Source of the DNA: JL08 sp039969355
GTDB taxonomy: Bacteria > Pseudomonadota > Alphaproteobacteria > Rhodobacterales > Rhodobacteraceae
Assembly (NCBI GenBank): GCA_039969355.1
Contig: JBDVOA010000012.1
Coordinates: 62,001 to 126,000 of the forward strand
DNA length: 64,000 bases
Direction of reading: 5' to 3'
Below are positions 34,581 through 43,861 of the stretch, piece by piece (the stretch's first letter is position 1; each line of letters starts with the position of its first letter). A model generated the notes under the pieces. It saw only the letters and a list, made by a program, of their open reading frames with translations. It ran no database searches and had not been told where the DNA came from. The position numbers were made by a program, and so were the translations under genes.

Positions 34581-34805
34581 TCAGTGCACCGGCACCGGTG
34601 CAAAGTTGTTTTCTCGCGCAAGACTGAAGGCCAGTTTGCGATTTGCCACCAGTGCCAGTTGCTCTCCATTGTCTCTGTGAACGGCGTAAAGGCGCTCTAG
34701 TCCGCCGGCTTCGCGCCGGACATCAGCGGGCAAGTCAGCCACGTCTATTGATTTTACATAGACAATCCGGCTTGCATCGTCTGGCATTTCGTATTGCTTA
34801 TCCAT
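34581..34805 (-). CDS. DUF1150 family protein
   Basis: This 74-residue alphaproteobacterial protein matches DUF1150 (YVKSIDVADLP, YAVHRDNGEQLALVANRKLAFSLARENNFAPVPVH). It lies three bases downstream of hsp20 and is cotranscribed with it. The fixed pairing with an Hsp20 gene across this class suggests a role in heat stress or proteostasis, but the function is unknown. Confidence 0.9.
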   Translation of the reverse strand: MDKQYEMPDDASRIVYVKSIDVADLPADVRREAGGLERLYAVHRDNGEQLALVANRKLAFSLARENNFAPVPVH

Positions 34806-34808
34806 GGC

Positions 34809-35222
34809 TTACCCTTTCTTGATTGCTATGGTCTGTACGATAGTCTCAGGTTCGGCTCGGGTCAGGTCCACATGAAGCAGGCCATTCTCCATAATTGCTT
34901 CGCCGACCTCCACACCGTCTGCCAGCACAAACGAGCGCTGGAATTGACGTCCCGCTATGCCGCGATGCAAAAAGATGCGTCCGCCATCGTCGTCCGATTG
35001 GCGTCCCCTGATGACCAGTTGTCGGTCTTCTACGGTAATCGACAGGTCATGCTCGGCGAAACCGGCGACGGCCAGTGTGATCCGGTAAGAATAGTCAGAA
35101 GTCTGTTCGATGTTGAACGGTGGGTAGCCTTCATTGCCTGATTTGGCAGTGCGCTCTAGCAGCCGTTCGAGCTGCTCGAACCCGAGCAAATGAGGGTATC
35201 CCCCCAAGGTCAGTTTTGTCAT
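34809..35222 (-). CDS. Hsp20-family small heat shock protein
   Basis: Small heat shock proteins bind unfolding proteins without ATP. Starting at ATG 35222, with AAGGA 7 bases upstream, gives 137 residues. The alpha-crystallin domain (about 35-130) has FNIEQTSDYSYRITLAVAGFAEHDLSI, LVIRGRQ and IMENGLLHVDLTR. The IbpA-type N-terminus PHLLGFEQLERLL is present. An RpoH-type promoter lies 66 bases upstream, and DUF1150 follows by three bases. Confidence 0.95.
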   Translation of the reverse strand: MTKLTLGGYPHLLGFEQLERLLERTAKSGNEGYPPFNIEQTSDYSYRITLAVAGFAEHDLSITVEDRQLVIRGRQSDDDGGRIFLHRGIAGRQFQRSFVLADGVEVGEAIMENGLLHVDLTRAEPETIVQTIAIKKG

Positions 35223-35287
35223 CGACACGTCCTTTGCGTAAAGCGACGATTCAGTGCGGTCCCGTTATGGCAACCGCCTTCGACTAA

Positions 35288-35316
35288 ATATGGGGTTAAA
35301 CAAGACATCCGACAAG
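35288..35316 (-). promoter_or_regulatory. RpoH (sigma-32) promoter of hsp20-DUF1150
   Basis: Reading the minus strand, CTTGTCG (35316-35310), 14 bases, then CCCCATAT (35295-35288). The -10 box is identical to the sigma-32 consensus, and the -35 box has the invariant CTTG. The hsp20 start is 66 bases downstream. This is direct sequence evidence for heat-shock control. Confidence 0.85.
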
Positions 35317-35385
35317 GGCTATGACAAATCAAGTTGAATGACTATCTTAAGATGTCGCCAACGATCAGATGAGAATCAGTGCCAA

Positions 35386-35610
35386 ATGAATGCCCCAATT
35401 GATATATCCATGAAAACCGACGATGTATTGCGAGTCGAGTTAGAGGTATTCAAACGCGAACACCGGGATCTGGACCAGGCAATTGCCGCCCTAGTGGAAA
35501 AAGGCACAAGCGATCAACTAACGATGCAACGTCTCAAAAAGAGCAAGTTGCGTCTCAAAGACATTATAGCGCGCATCGAAGATCGACTTACCCCTGATAT
35601 TATTGCCTGA
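35386..35610 (+). CDS. DUF465/YdcH-like small coiled-coil protein
   Basis: This 74-residue protein resembles DUF465 proteins: an N-terminal basic-acidic helix (LEVFKREHRDLDQAIAALVEKG) followed by the recurrent QLTMQRLKKSKLRLKDIIARIED. The start could be 35386 or the internal ATG 35410 (MKTDDVLR). These short proteins are dimeric helical hairpins of unknown function. It lies 95 bases before purE and is probably separate. Confidence 0.8.
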   Translation: MNAPIDISMKTDDVLRVELEVFKREHRDLDQAIAALVEKGTSDQLTMQRLKKSKLRLKDIIARIEDRLTPDIIA

Positions 35611-35704
35611 CACGGTATAACCCGCAATACTCCGAGGCACATTGCGCCACCAGTTCCGTTGGGTATAGTGCCTGCTTGGACAGTGGCAAAAAGGCACATA
35701 AAGC

Positions 35705-36193
35705 ATGGGTACTCCGACAGTAGGTCTGATCATGGGCAGTCAGTCCGACTGGCCAACTATGAAACAGGCTGCAGATATTCTTGACGTGTTGGAGGTGCCT
35801 TACGAGGCCCGCATCGTATCGGCTCATCGCACCCCAGACCGGCTGTGGAATTATGGGAAATCCGCCGTTTCCCGCGGACTTCAGGTCATTATAGCTGGCG
35901 CGGGAGGTGCTGCCCATTTGCCAGGGATGATGGCTTCAAAAACACGTGTGCCAGTAATTGGCGTGCCTGTGCACACCAGCACTTTGTCGGGCGTCGATTC
36001 GCTTTATTCCATCTTGCAGATGCCGAAGGGTTATCCGGTCGCAACGATGGCAATCGGTTCTGCTGGTGCCGCCAATGCAGGGCTTATGGCCGCAGGCATT
36101 CTTGCGCTGCAGGATGATGCGCTGGCGATCCGCCTTGATGAATGGCGCGAAGCCCTGTCGGACTCAATCCCAGAGGCCCCCAGCGATGACTGA
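35705..36193 (+). CDS. purE: 5-(carboxyamino)imidazole ribonucleotide mutase
   Basis: PurE moves the carboxyl group of N5-CAIR to form CAIR in de novo purine synthesis. The 162-residue protein has the class I pattern GLIMGSQSDWPTM, ARIVSAHRTPDRLW, GAGGAAHLPGMMA and AIGSAGAANAGLMA. Its end overlaps the purK start by 8 bases, which couples the two steps of the pathway. Confidence 0.97.
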   Translation: MGTPTVGLIMGSQSDWPTMKQAADILDVLEVPYEARIVSAHRTPDRLWNYGKSAVSRGLQVIIAGAGGAAHLPGMMASKTRVPVIGVPVHTSTLSGVDSLYSILQMPKGYPVATMAIGSAGAANAGLMAAGILALQDDALAIRLDEWREALSDSIPEAPSDD

Positions 36194-37259
36194 TACTCTA
36201 CCTACCGGCGCAACGATTGGTATTCTTGGGGGCGGACAACTTGGGCGCATGTTGGCTGTGGCCGCCAGCCGGCTTGGTTTCAAGACCCATGTCTTCGAAC
36301 CTGGTGAAAACCCTCCTGCAAGTGACGTCGCCCACAAGGTAACAACCGCCGCCTATGAAGACGAAAAAGCCTTGGCTGAATTTGCCGATACTGTTGACGT
36401 GATCACATATGAGTTCGAAAATATCCCAACAGATGCATTGGACATTCTGGAAGCTCACCGACCGATACGGCCAAACCGTGAAGCGCTGCGCATCTCACAG
36501 GACCGGCTCACTGAAAAAGAGTTCCTTCAAGGTCTTGGATTGACGGTCGCGCCATTTGGTGACGTCACGGATTCCGCATCGCTGTCGAACGCCCTGGAAA
36601 CCATCGGGACGCCCGCAATCCTGAAAACTCGAAGGCTTGGGTACGACGGTAAAGGACAGGCCCGCGTGCAAACATCTGACGACGCTGAAGCAGCGCTTGC
36701 GGATATGGCTGAGGCACCTGCGGTTCTGGAGGGGTTTGTCAACTTCACACATGAAGTTTCCGTCATTGCCGCACGTGGTCTAAATGGCGATGTAGCCTGT
36801 TTTGACCCGGGCGAAAACGTTCATCGGAACGGCATACTACACACTACAACGGTGCCTGCCCGGCTTGGCACAACGCAAAGGACAGATGCGGTTCTTTTGG
36901 CGGCGAAAATTCTCAATGCACTGGACTACGTGGGCGTATTAGGAGTCGAACTTTTTGTCACAACAGAAGGCCTGATAGTGAACGAGATTGCGCCACGGGT
37001 CCATAACTCAGGCCACTGGACACAGAACGGTTGCGCCATTGATCAATTCGAACAGCACATACGCGCAATTGCCGGATGGTCGCTGGGCGACGGTCAAAGA
37101 TATGCGGATGTTGTGATGGAAAACCTGATTGGAAACGATATGGATCGGGTGCCAGATCTTTCCAAGCAGGCCGACACCGCCTTGCATCTTTATGGCAAAG
37201 CGGACGTTAAGCCAGGGCGAAAGATGGGACACGTCAATCGAGTGACCCGCCCTTCTTAA
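36186..37259 (+). CDS. purK: 5-(carboxyamino)imidazole ribonucleotide synthase
   Basis: PurK makes N5-CAIR from AIR, bicarbonate and ATP, the step before PurE. The start at ATG 36186 overlaps purE. 357 residues is normal length. The ATP-grasp fold is visible: TIGILGGGQLGRMLAVAA at the start, TYEFENIPTDALD, then LKTRRLGYDGKGQA and the C-terminal NEIAPRVHNSGHWTQNGC. The stop overlaps the phnM stop tail to tail. Confidence 0.97.
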   Translation: MTDTLPTGATIGILGGGQLGRMLAVAASRLGFKTHVFEPGENPPASDVAHKVTTAAYEDEKALAEFADTVDVITYEFENIPTDALDILEAHRPIRPNREALRISQDRLTEKEFLQGLGLTVAPFGDVTDSASLSNALETIGTPAILKTRRLGYDGKGQARVQTSDDAEAALADMAEAPAVLEGFVNFTHEVSVIAARGLNGDVACFDPGENVHRNGILHTTTVPARLGTTQRTDAVLLAAKILNALDYVGVLGVELFVTTEGLIVNEIAPRVHNSGHWTQNGCAIDQFEQHIRAIAGWSLGDGQRYADVVMENLIGNDMDRVPDLSKQADTALHLYGKADVKPGRKMGHVNRVTRPS

Positions 37260-38404
37260 CCAACGAGCCTTTGCGCTACGTCGCCTGTCACATAGCTGAA
37301 TCGCCCACCCGCCATGGTCGCCGCAACGCGGTGGGTCTTTGCGTCAAGCACAACCAGATCGGCGCGCAGCCCGGGACGGAGTTTACCCCGGTCTCGTAGA
37401 CCAAGCACTTTCGCCGGCCCGGATGACACCAGATGCCAGGCGCCCGCAAAATCAGTAACGCCACTGGCCGCCAGCATCAAAGCCGCCCGGCGTGGAGACG
37501 GGTAGTGATAGTCCGAAGCGATAGCATCGCAAAGCCCCATTGCGATCAGATCGATGGCACTCGCATTGCCTTTGTGGGATCCTCCGCGAACAACATTGGG
37601 GGCTCCCAAAATTACATAGTCGCCGGTAGATTTTGCCGCCTCGGCTGCCACAAACGTCTCAGGAAATTCGGCAATCTTGACGCTGCGGGCATGCCAAATG
37701 GCGCGATCCCCCGCCTCCGCATCATCGTGGCTACCCATTCTGACGCCCTGCTTTTTCAGGTCGGCACAAAGATGATCTAATGCCGCGCCCACGTTGCCAT
37801 GCTGGGCGTGCAATTGCTGCAATAGCGCGAGATGAACTTCTGGATTGCGTCCCGCCTTAAGGGCCTGTCCGGTCAAGCGCGGGGGGCGTTTGCCTTCCGC
37901 CAGTTTATCGTGCGGCAGATGGTCATTAAAGACGACATAAGAAACCTGCCATTTAGCAATTCTATCTGGCAGAGTTTCATATTCATCCAACAGGTGAGTT
38001 TCAAAGCGTAGTTGGCCAATCAGATCAGTAACGAAATCGGATTTTGTGTCGCGAATGGCACTGAGCACCTGATCTGCGAATTCAGCGCCGCGCAGCCCGC
38101 CTTCCCAGCTTAGAAACTGGGCCATAACACCAGTCGTAATTCCGTTTGCGGCCAGTTCTGCTTCGGTGGCAACGATACCTTCTGCCATTTGCTTCATGGC
38201 ACCACGACGTGGGGCAAGATGTCGCTCAAATCCATCGCCATGCACATCGACTATGCCGGGAAGAACGAGATAACCGCTCAAGTTGATTTCGCGGCGCCCG
38301 CGGTTCTCCGAAATCAATCCGTTGCTGATCGACAATTCACCTTCTGACAGGTCTGCGGTCCTCAGAACCTGAGCGCCCACAAAATTCAGACTAAGGTCAG
38401 TCAT
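37256..38404 (-). CDS. PhnM-type amidohydrolase (alpha-D-ribose 1-methylphosphonate 5-triphosphate diphosphatase-like)
   Basis: PhnM removes pyrophosphate from the phosphonylated ribose triphosphate in the carbon-phosphorus lyase pathway. The start at ATG 38404 gives 382 residues. Metal-site and family motifs are DVHGDGFERHLAPR, the late NVVRGGSHKGNASA and AIASDYHYPSPRRAAL. No phnGHIJKL genes are adjacent, so this copy may act on another nucleotide or be a remnant of a dispersed pathway. It overlaps the hydrolase upstream by 8 bases and purK by 4, tail to tail. Confidence 0.88.
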   Translation of the reverse strand: MTDLSLNFVGAQVLRTADLSEGELSISNGLISENRGRREINLSGYLVLPGIVDVHGDGFERHLAPRRGAMKQMAEGIVATEAELAANGITTGVMAQFLSWEGGLRGAEFADQVLSAIRDTKSDFVTDLIGQLRFETHLLDEYETLPDRIAKWQVSYVVFNDHLPHDKLAEGKRPPRLTGQALKAGRNPEVHLALLQQLHAQHGNVGAALDHLCADLKKQGVRMGSHDDAEAGDRAIWHARSVKIAEFPETFVAAEAAKSTGDYVILGAPNVVRGGSHKGNASAIDLIAMGLCDAIASDYHYPSPRRAALMLAASGVTDFAGAWHLVSSGPAKVLGLRDRGKLRPGLRADLVVLDAKTHRVAATMAGGRFSYVTGDVAQRLVG

Positions 38405-39185
38405 TTTTCTCTTCCGCTTCGACGCCCGTACCAGCAGATTCACACAGCCCGGCCTCGCAACCGATGTCCATAGCAATGGCCTGTGCAGCGTCGGCCCAAG
38501 TCAGCGCCGAATCGAATCTGGCTTCTTCAATGAACAAGACCGATTGCGCAATAACTAGTGGGTTATTCATCAGGAACGTATGGGTCACCGGAAGAACAAT
38601 GTGGTCCGCCATACCCGAAACCTTTGTGGATTTAACTGACACCTTGCCATCGTCAGGTCCTTCTATGAGGCTGGAGTAATAGGCGTTCAACGATTGATCA
38701 CCTGCGATGACGCCAAGAGGAAAATCAACTGAGGGCAGTTTCTTGGGTAAATTGTCTGCACCCGTCCCCAACTGCTGTCCCGCAGGTCCGTTGATCCACT
38801 CAAACGCTGCCATATCGCCCAGGGCGTCGACTAACTCGCTCCCTTGATTGGGCGGGGCCAACATCACTACGCGACCCAGATTTTCAGGCCGGTTCTCTGA
38901 AAGCCATTGGCGTACAAGAATGCCGCCCATCGAATGAGTCACAAAATGAACTGTCTGATCCCCGCATTCGCTTGTCGCGCCTGGTAAGGTTTGGGCGACA
39001 AGGTCTTGCACTGTCGCCTGCGTGGATGGATATCCTGGGTTGACGACTAGGTAACCCTTCGCCTCCAGCACCGTTTCCATCAGCGCAAACGACGTATCGG
39101 TCCGCGCAAGACCGTGCAGCAGCACAACGCAGTCCGCTAAAACTGCACTGGGCCAAACTATCAAAAAGGCAATCAGGGACCGCAT
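38397..39185 (-). CDS. secreted alpha/beta hydrolase (lipase-like)
   Basis: Starting at ATG 39185, the 262-residue protein has a signal peptide (RSLIAFLIVWPSAVLA, cleaved near residue 17). Serine hydrolase features follow: the oxyanion-side VVLLHGLARTDTSF and the nucleophile elbow HSMGGILVRQW (Ser near residue 86). A His in the C-terminal half (VLPVTHTFLMNN) would complete the triad. It is probably periplasmic and acts on lipids or esters. The gene overlaps phnM by 8 bases, so the two are translated from one mRNA, an odd pairing. Confidence 0.88.
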   Translation of the reverse strand: MRSLIAFLIVWPSAVLADCVVLLHGLARTDTSFALMETVLEAKGYLVVNPGYPSTQATVQDLVAQTLPGATSECGDQTVHFVTHSMGGILVRQWLSENRPENLGRVVMLAPPNQGSELVDALGDMAAFEWINGPAGQQLGTGADNLPKKLPSVDFPLGVIAGDQSLNAYYSSLIEGPDDGKVSVKSTKVSGMADHIVLPVTHTFLMNNPLVIAQSVLFIEEARFDSALTWADAAQAIAMDIGCEAGLCESAGTGVEAEEKND

Positions 39186-39260
39186 TGGGTTGAGATAGTC
39201 GGAAACACAACAGTACAAAAGGGAATCTTCGGGCTTTCATCACATAAAGGGCAGATCACC

Positions 39261-39713
39261 ATGCGCCAAAACTCAGTTCGATTGGCCACGCGCGCGGTCA
39301 TTGTGGAAAATGACCGGCTTCTCATTGTAAACGCATGGCCCGATAATCGTAGCCCATTGATGTGCGCCCCAGGCGGTGGGGCAGAACCGGGCCAATCGCT
39401 CCCGGAAAATCTGGCGCGGGAAGTATACGAGGAAACCGGTCTCAGGATAGAGGTTGGTCAACCTTGCATGATTAACGAGTTTCATGATCCCGGCACCGGA
39501 TTTCATCAGGCCGAAGTATTTTTCCGCTGCCGGGTCAAAGGCGGTGAAAAAGTTCAAGAATGGACGGACCCGGAAGGCATCGTGACGGAACGGCGCTGGG
39601 TTTCGGCAGAAGAGTTGGAAACGCTGCCTTACAAACCTGACAGCCTTAGTCTTCTGGCGTTTGATCCCGCACGTGCGCCACTTTATGACCCTTTGGAGCA
39701 GCTAACGAAATAA
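39261..39713 (+). CDS. NUDIX hydrolase
   Basis: This 150-residue protein has a full Nudix box: GGGAEPGQSLPENLAREVYEETGL (about 38-61; the pattern is GX5EX7REUXEEXGU). The beta strand RAVIVENDRLLIVNA precedes the box. NUDIX enzymes hydrolyse nucleotide diphosphate derivatives. The substrate is not predictable. The 3' end overlaps the 3' end of the convergent DMT gene by 68 bases. Confidence 0.9.
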   Translation: MRQNSVRLATRAVIVENDRLLIVNAWPDNRSPLMCAPGGGAEPGQSLPENLAREVYEETGLRIEVGQPCMINEFHDPGTGFHQAEVFFRCRVKGGEKVQEWTDPEGIVTERRWVSAEELETLPYKPDSLSLLAFDPARAPLYDPLEQLTK

Positions 39714-40542
39714 TAGCGATCGCGATCCCCCCGAGCACTATGACGGCGGACAAACCAATGCGAATACTCAGCGCCTCGCCCAAAAATACTGCGCCTCCCA
39801 AAATTGCGATCACGGGCACGCTTAGCTGAACAACAGCCGCTGTACTGGTCTCAAGCCGCGGCAACACCGTGTACCATAAAGCGTAACCCAATCCAGACGT
39901 TACTGCGCCGCACGCAATTGACAGCCCGGCACCGGCAAATGTCACTTCCGTTCCGCCGTTGAGAAAAAGTACTGCGAGAAGGGGAGTGGCAATCATAAAA
40001 TTTGCTGCTGTTGCGCCCAGCGCATCGCTTTCTTTCCGTCCGGCAATACTGTAAATCGCCCAACCAATCCCTGCAGCCACCATGAGCAGCGCGCCCACAG
40101 GGTCCGTTGGCGACCCACCCCCGGGCCAGAGCGCAAAAATGAGCCCAACAAACGCGATCGCAGCGCCTATCGTGCGGCGGCGGCTCAAACCGCCATCGCG
40201 CCTTGCCGCGTGTGCGAACATTGATAGTTGGACGGTACCAAACAGAATCAGCGCACCCAGTCCGGCATCAAGTGTTAGATAGGCCAGTGAAAACCCTACC
40301 AAATAGAGTGAGAGCGACAAAGAACCCAACAGACGTGGCCGCAACTGCACAGGCAGTCCGCCGCCACGGACTATCAGGATCATTCCCAGCGCAATCGCAC
40401 CAGACACCACACGTATCAGGGCAAAGCTGCCCGGATCGATAAACATGCCTTCGACCGCCAATCGGTTCAAAACCGAATTGGATGCAAAGGCCACCATGAC
40501 AAGCGACGTTAATGAAATTAGGACGACGGCATCACGCCTCAT
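39646..40542 (-). CDS. EamA/DMT-family transporter
   Basis: This 298-residue protein has ten hydrophobic helices in two repeats of five, as in the drug/metabolite transporter family, with EamA-type motifs around GAIALGMILI and GGAVFLGEAL. Substrate unknown; these often export metabolites or amino acids. Its start overlaps the end of the dehydrogenase gene at 40532 by 11 bases, suggesting cotranscription. Its end overlaps the NUDIX gene on the other strand. Confidence 0.88.
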   Translation of the reverse strand: MRRDAVVLISLTSLVMVAFASNSVLNRLAVEGMFIDPGSFALIRVVSGAIALGMILIVRGGGLPVQLRPRLLGSLSLSLYLVGFSLAYLTLDAGLGALILFGTVQLSMFAHAARRDGGLSRRRTIGAAIAFVGLIFALWPGGGSPTDPVGALLMVAAGIGWAIYSIAGRKESDALGATAANFMIATPLLAVLFLNGGTEVTFAGAGLSIACGAVTSGLGYALWYTVLPRLETSTAAVVQLSVPVIAILGGAVFLGEALSIRIGLSAVIVLGGIAIAIISLAAPKGHKVAHVRDQTPED

Positions 40543-41398
40543 CGTACGCCAACGAGATCAGATCAGCCACGTCGCTTTCACCCCGATCTGCCTCGAGGCT
40601 GCGGTTCCAAATATCACGCGCGATACTTAGCGTTGGGGCCTCAAGCCCGAGACGATGTGCTGTATTGACGAATACTCCCGAGTCTTTGACGGCACCATGA
40701 ATATTAAATCCGACGATCGTGTCTTCGCCCAGCATCTTTGGAATTCGCGCCTTCATCATGGGATTAACCGCTGGCCCTTTGCCAAGGATGTCCAGCGTTT
40801 TCTCAAGCGATATCCCCGACCTCTTCGCGATTTGAACAACATCAACCAGTGCAGCCCATGCGCCTTGCAGCAATCCATTGTTGATCACTTTCATCGCCAG
40901 CCCAGTCCCCAAAGGTCCTATGTGCGCGCAGCGGTTGGAAAAACGTTCAAGAATGGGGGACAAGCGGTCAAAATCCTGCCCGGTACCACCAGCAAAAACA
41001 CCACATTCTCCGGCAAGGACCAATTCTGGCCCACCAGAAATGGGCGCATCCATTGCCGAGGCTCCGGTTTCAGTGATTTCTCCGATTTTTCTGGTAAGGA
41101 GGTCAGTCGAAACGGTCGAAGTGTCAACGATCAGCTTTCCAACTAGATTCAAAGCAAGAATCTGGTCGAGCACATCAAGCACCGCAGCGTCATCAAACAA
41201 GCTCAAGAGAATGATGTCGGAGTCTTCGACCAGCTTTCCAAGATCGTCAACAGCGTTGATCCCCAACGGTTCAGCCCATTGCGAGGATACCCCAGAGCGC
41301 GTCCAGCCTGAGACTGACAAACCTTGCGTCGCCAGTCTCTCAGCTATCGCGCTGCCCATCCGGCCAAGCCCGATAACTCCAATCTTTTCGCTCATCAT
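40532..41398 (-). CDS. NAD(P)-dependent beta-hydroxyacid dehydrogenase (3-hydroxyisobutyrate dehydrogenase family)
   Basis: This 288-residue enzyme has the Rossmann motif GVIGLGRMGSAIAERL at residues 6-21, the family signature DAPISGGPELVLAG at about 119, and the catalytic lysine in KVINNGLLQG at about 171. It oxidises a beta-hydroxy acid such as 3-hydroxyisobutyrate, tartronate semialdehyde or a relative. The exact substrate is open. It is followed by the DMT transporter with an 11-base overlap. Confidence 0.9.
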   Translation of the reverse strand: MMSEKIGVIGLGRMGSAIAERLATQGLSVSGWTRSGVSSQWAEPLGINAVDDLGKLVEDSDIILLSLFDDAAVLDVLDQILALNLVGKLIVDTSTVSTDLLTRKIGEITETGASAMDAPISGGPELVLAGECGVFAGGTGQDFDRLSPILERFSNRCAHIGPLGTGLAMKVINNGLLQGAWAALVDVVQIAKRSGISLEKTLDILGKGPAVNPMMKARIPKMLGEDTIVGFNIHGAVKDSGVFVNTAHRLGLEAPTLSIARDIWNRSLEADRGESDVADLISLAYDEA

Positions 41399-41479
41399 AT
41401 CATCCGTAAGTCTGTTATCATCGTACCATACTCATACTGACTGCGGGCGCAATTCATCGCTTATGAAATGAAAATGTGG

Positions 41480-41507
41480 AAAAAAGAAAGGGGCCCGAAG
41501 GCCCCTC
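41480..41507 (-). terminator. Rho-independent terminator after groEL
   Basis: On the minus strand GGGGCC, loop TTCG, GGCCCC form a stem followed by a run of T residues interrupted by C. It starts 27 bases after the groEL stop and ends the groESL transcript. Confidence 0.85.
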
Positions 41508-41533
41508 TCACATCTCTCAAAAGCCGGGCTGGC

Positions 41534-43180
<1,647 letters not shown>

Positions 43181-43231
43181 GTGCTTGCTCCTGAATGTCT
43201 AGAGTTTCGTTAAAAAGTAGGGTCGGGTGAC

Positions 43232-43519
43232 TTAGGCAATAATGCCCATGATGTCGCTTTCTTTCATCATCAGCAGCTCTTCGCCGTCGATTGTGACTTC
43301 TGTACCCGACCATTTGCCGAACAGAATCTTGTCGCCAGCGCTGACTGCCATTGCGATCAGTTCTCCGCTGTCTTTGCGCGCGCCTTCACCGATTGCGACG
43401 ACTTCGCCTTCGGAAGGTTTCTCTTTTGCGCTATCAGGGATAATCAGCCCACCGGCTGTTTTTTCATCGCTCTCTGTGCGGCGAACCAGTACACGGTCAT
43501 GAAGCGGTTTCAATGCCAT
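43232..43519 (-). CDS. groES: co-chaperonin GroES
   Basis: GroES is the heptameric lid of GroEL. The 95-residue protein has FKPLHDRVLVRR-type start (here ALKPLHDRVLVRRTE), the mobile loop around EKTAGGLIIPDSAKEKPSEGEV and the C-terminal VTIDGEELLMMKESDIMGIIA. It is the first gene of groES-groEL. ATG 43519 follows AAGGAGCTGCAAAG. Confidence 0.98.
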   Translation of the reverse strand: MALKPLHDRVLVRRTESDEKTAGGLIIPDSAKEKPSEGEVVAIGEGARKDSGELIAMAVSAGDKILFGKWSGTEVTIDGEELLMMKESDIMGIIA

Positions 43520-43556
43520 CTTTGCAGCTCCTTAAGGCTCAAAGTTATTTACGGGA

Positions 43557-43575
43557 CCTTTCGGCTTCCGAAAGG
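43557..43575 (-). promoter_or_regulatory. groES leader hairpin
   Basis: A perfect 8-base-pair stem with a 3-base loop (CCTTTCGG, AAG, CCGAAAGG) lies in the groESL 5' leader, between the CIRCE element and the ribosome binding site. Its role is unknown. It could stabilise the mRNA. Confidence 0.7.
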
Positions 43576-43578
43576 CCG

Positions 43579-43605
43579 TTATCACTCATAACAGTCGAGT
43601 GACAA
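43579..43605. promoter_or_regulatory. CIRCE element (HrcA operator) of groESL
   Basis: TTATCACTC, 9 bases, GAGTGACAA: the left arm differs by one base from the CIRCE consensus TTAGCACTC-N9-GAGTGCTAA, and the arms are complementary except at one position. It sits at the predicted transcription start of groESL, so HrcA binding would block initiation. HrcA itself is not in the window. Confidence 0.9.
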
Positions 43606-43612
43606 CAGCGCT

Positions 43613-43641
43613 TAGTTAAGGATGACCCTTGCGTGAGTCAA
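43613..43641 (-). promoter_or_regulatory. sigma-70-type promoter of groESL
   Basis: On the minus strand TTGACT (43641-43636) and TAACTA (43618-43613) are separated by exactly 17 bases. The predicted start near 43606 falls at the edge of the CIRCE element. The -10 box is weak and the -35 box good. Confidence 0.75.
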
Positions 43642-43861
43642 CAGGTCAGGCCGCAGAAATTTTTGCTACTTTTTTCAACGGGATTGGCGGGCTTAGATCG
43701 ATTCGGAAAGCATGAGCCGTTCAGTTCACAGAATCCTGTTTCGGTTTCGTTAGAATGCACACAGGCACAAGGGCAAAGAATGTACTTAGCGCGGCCTGAA
43801 TGGCGCGATGCGGTTTGCTGTAAAGTCGAATTGGTGTCTTAAAAAAAGTAAATTCCAGCAT

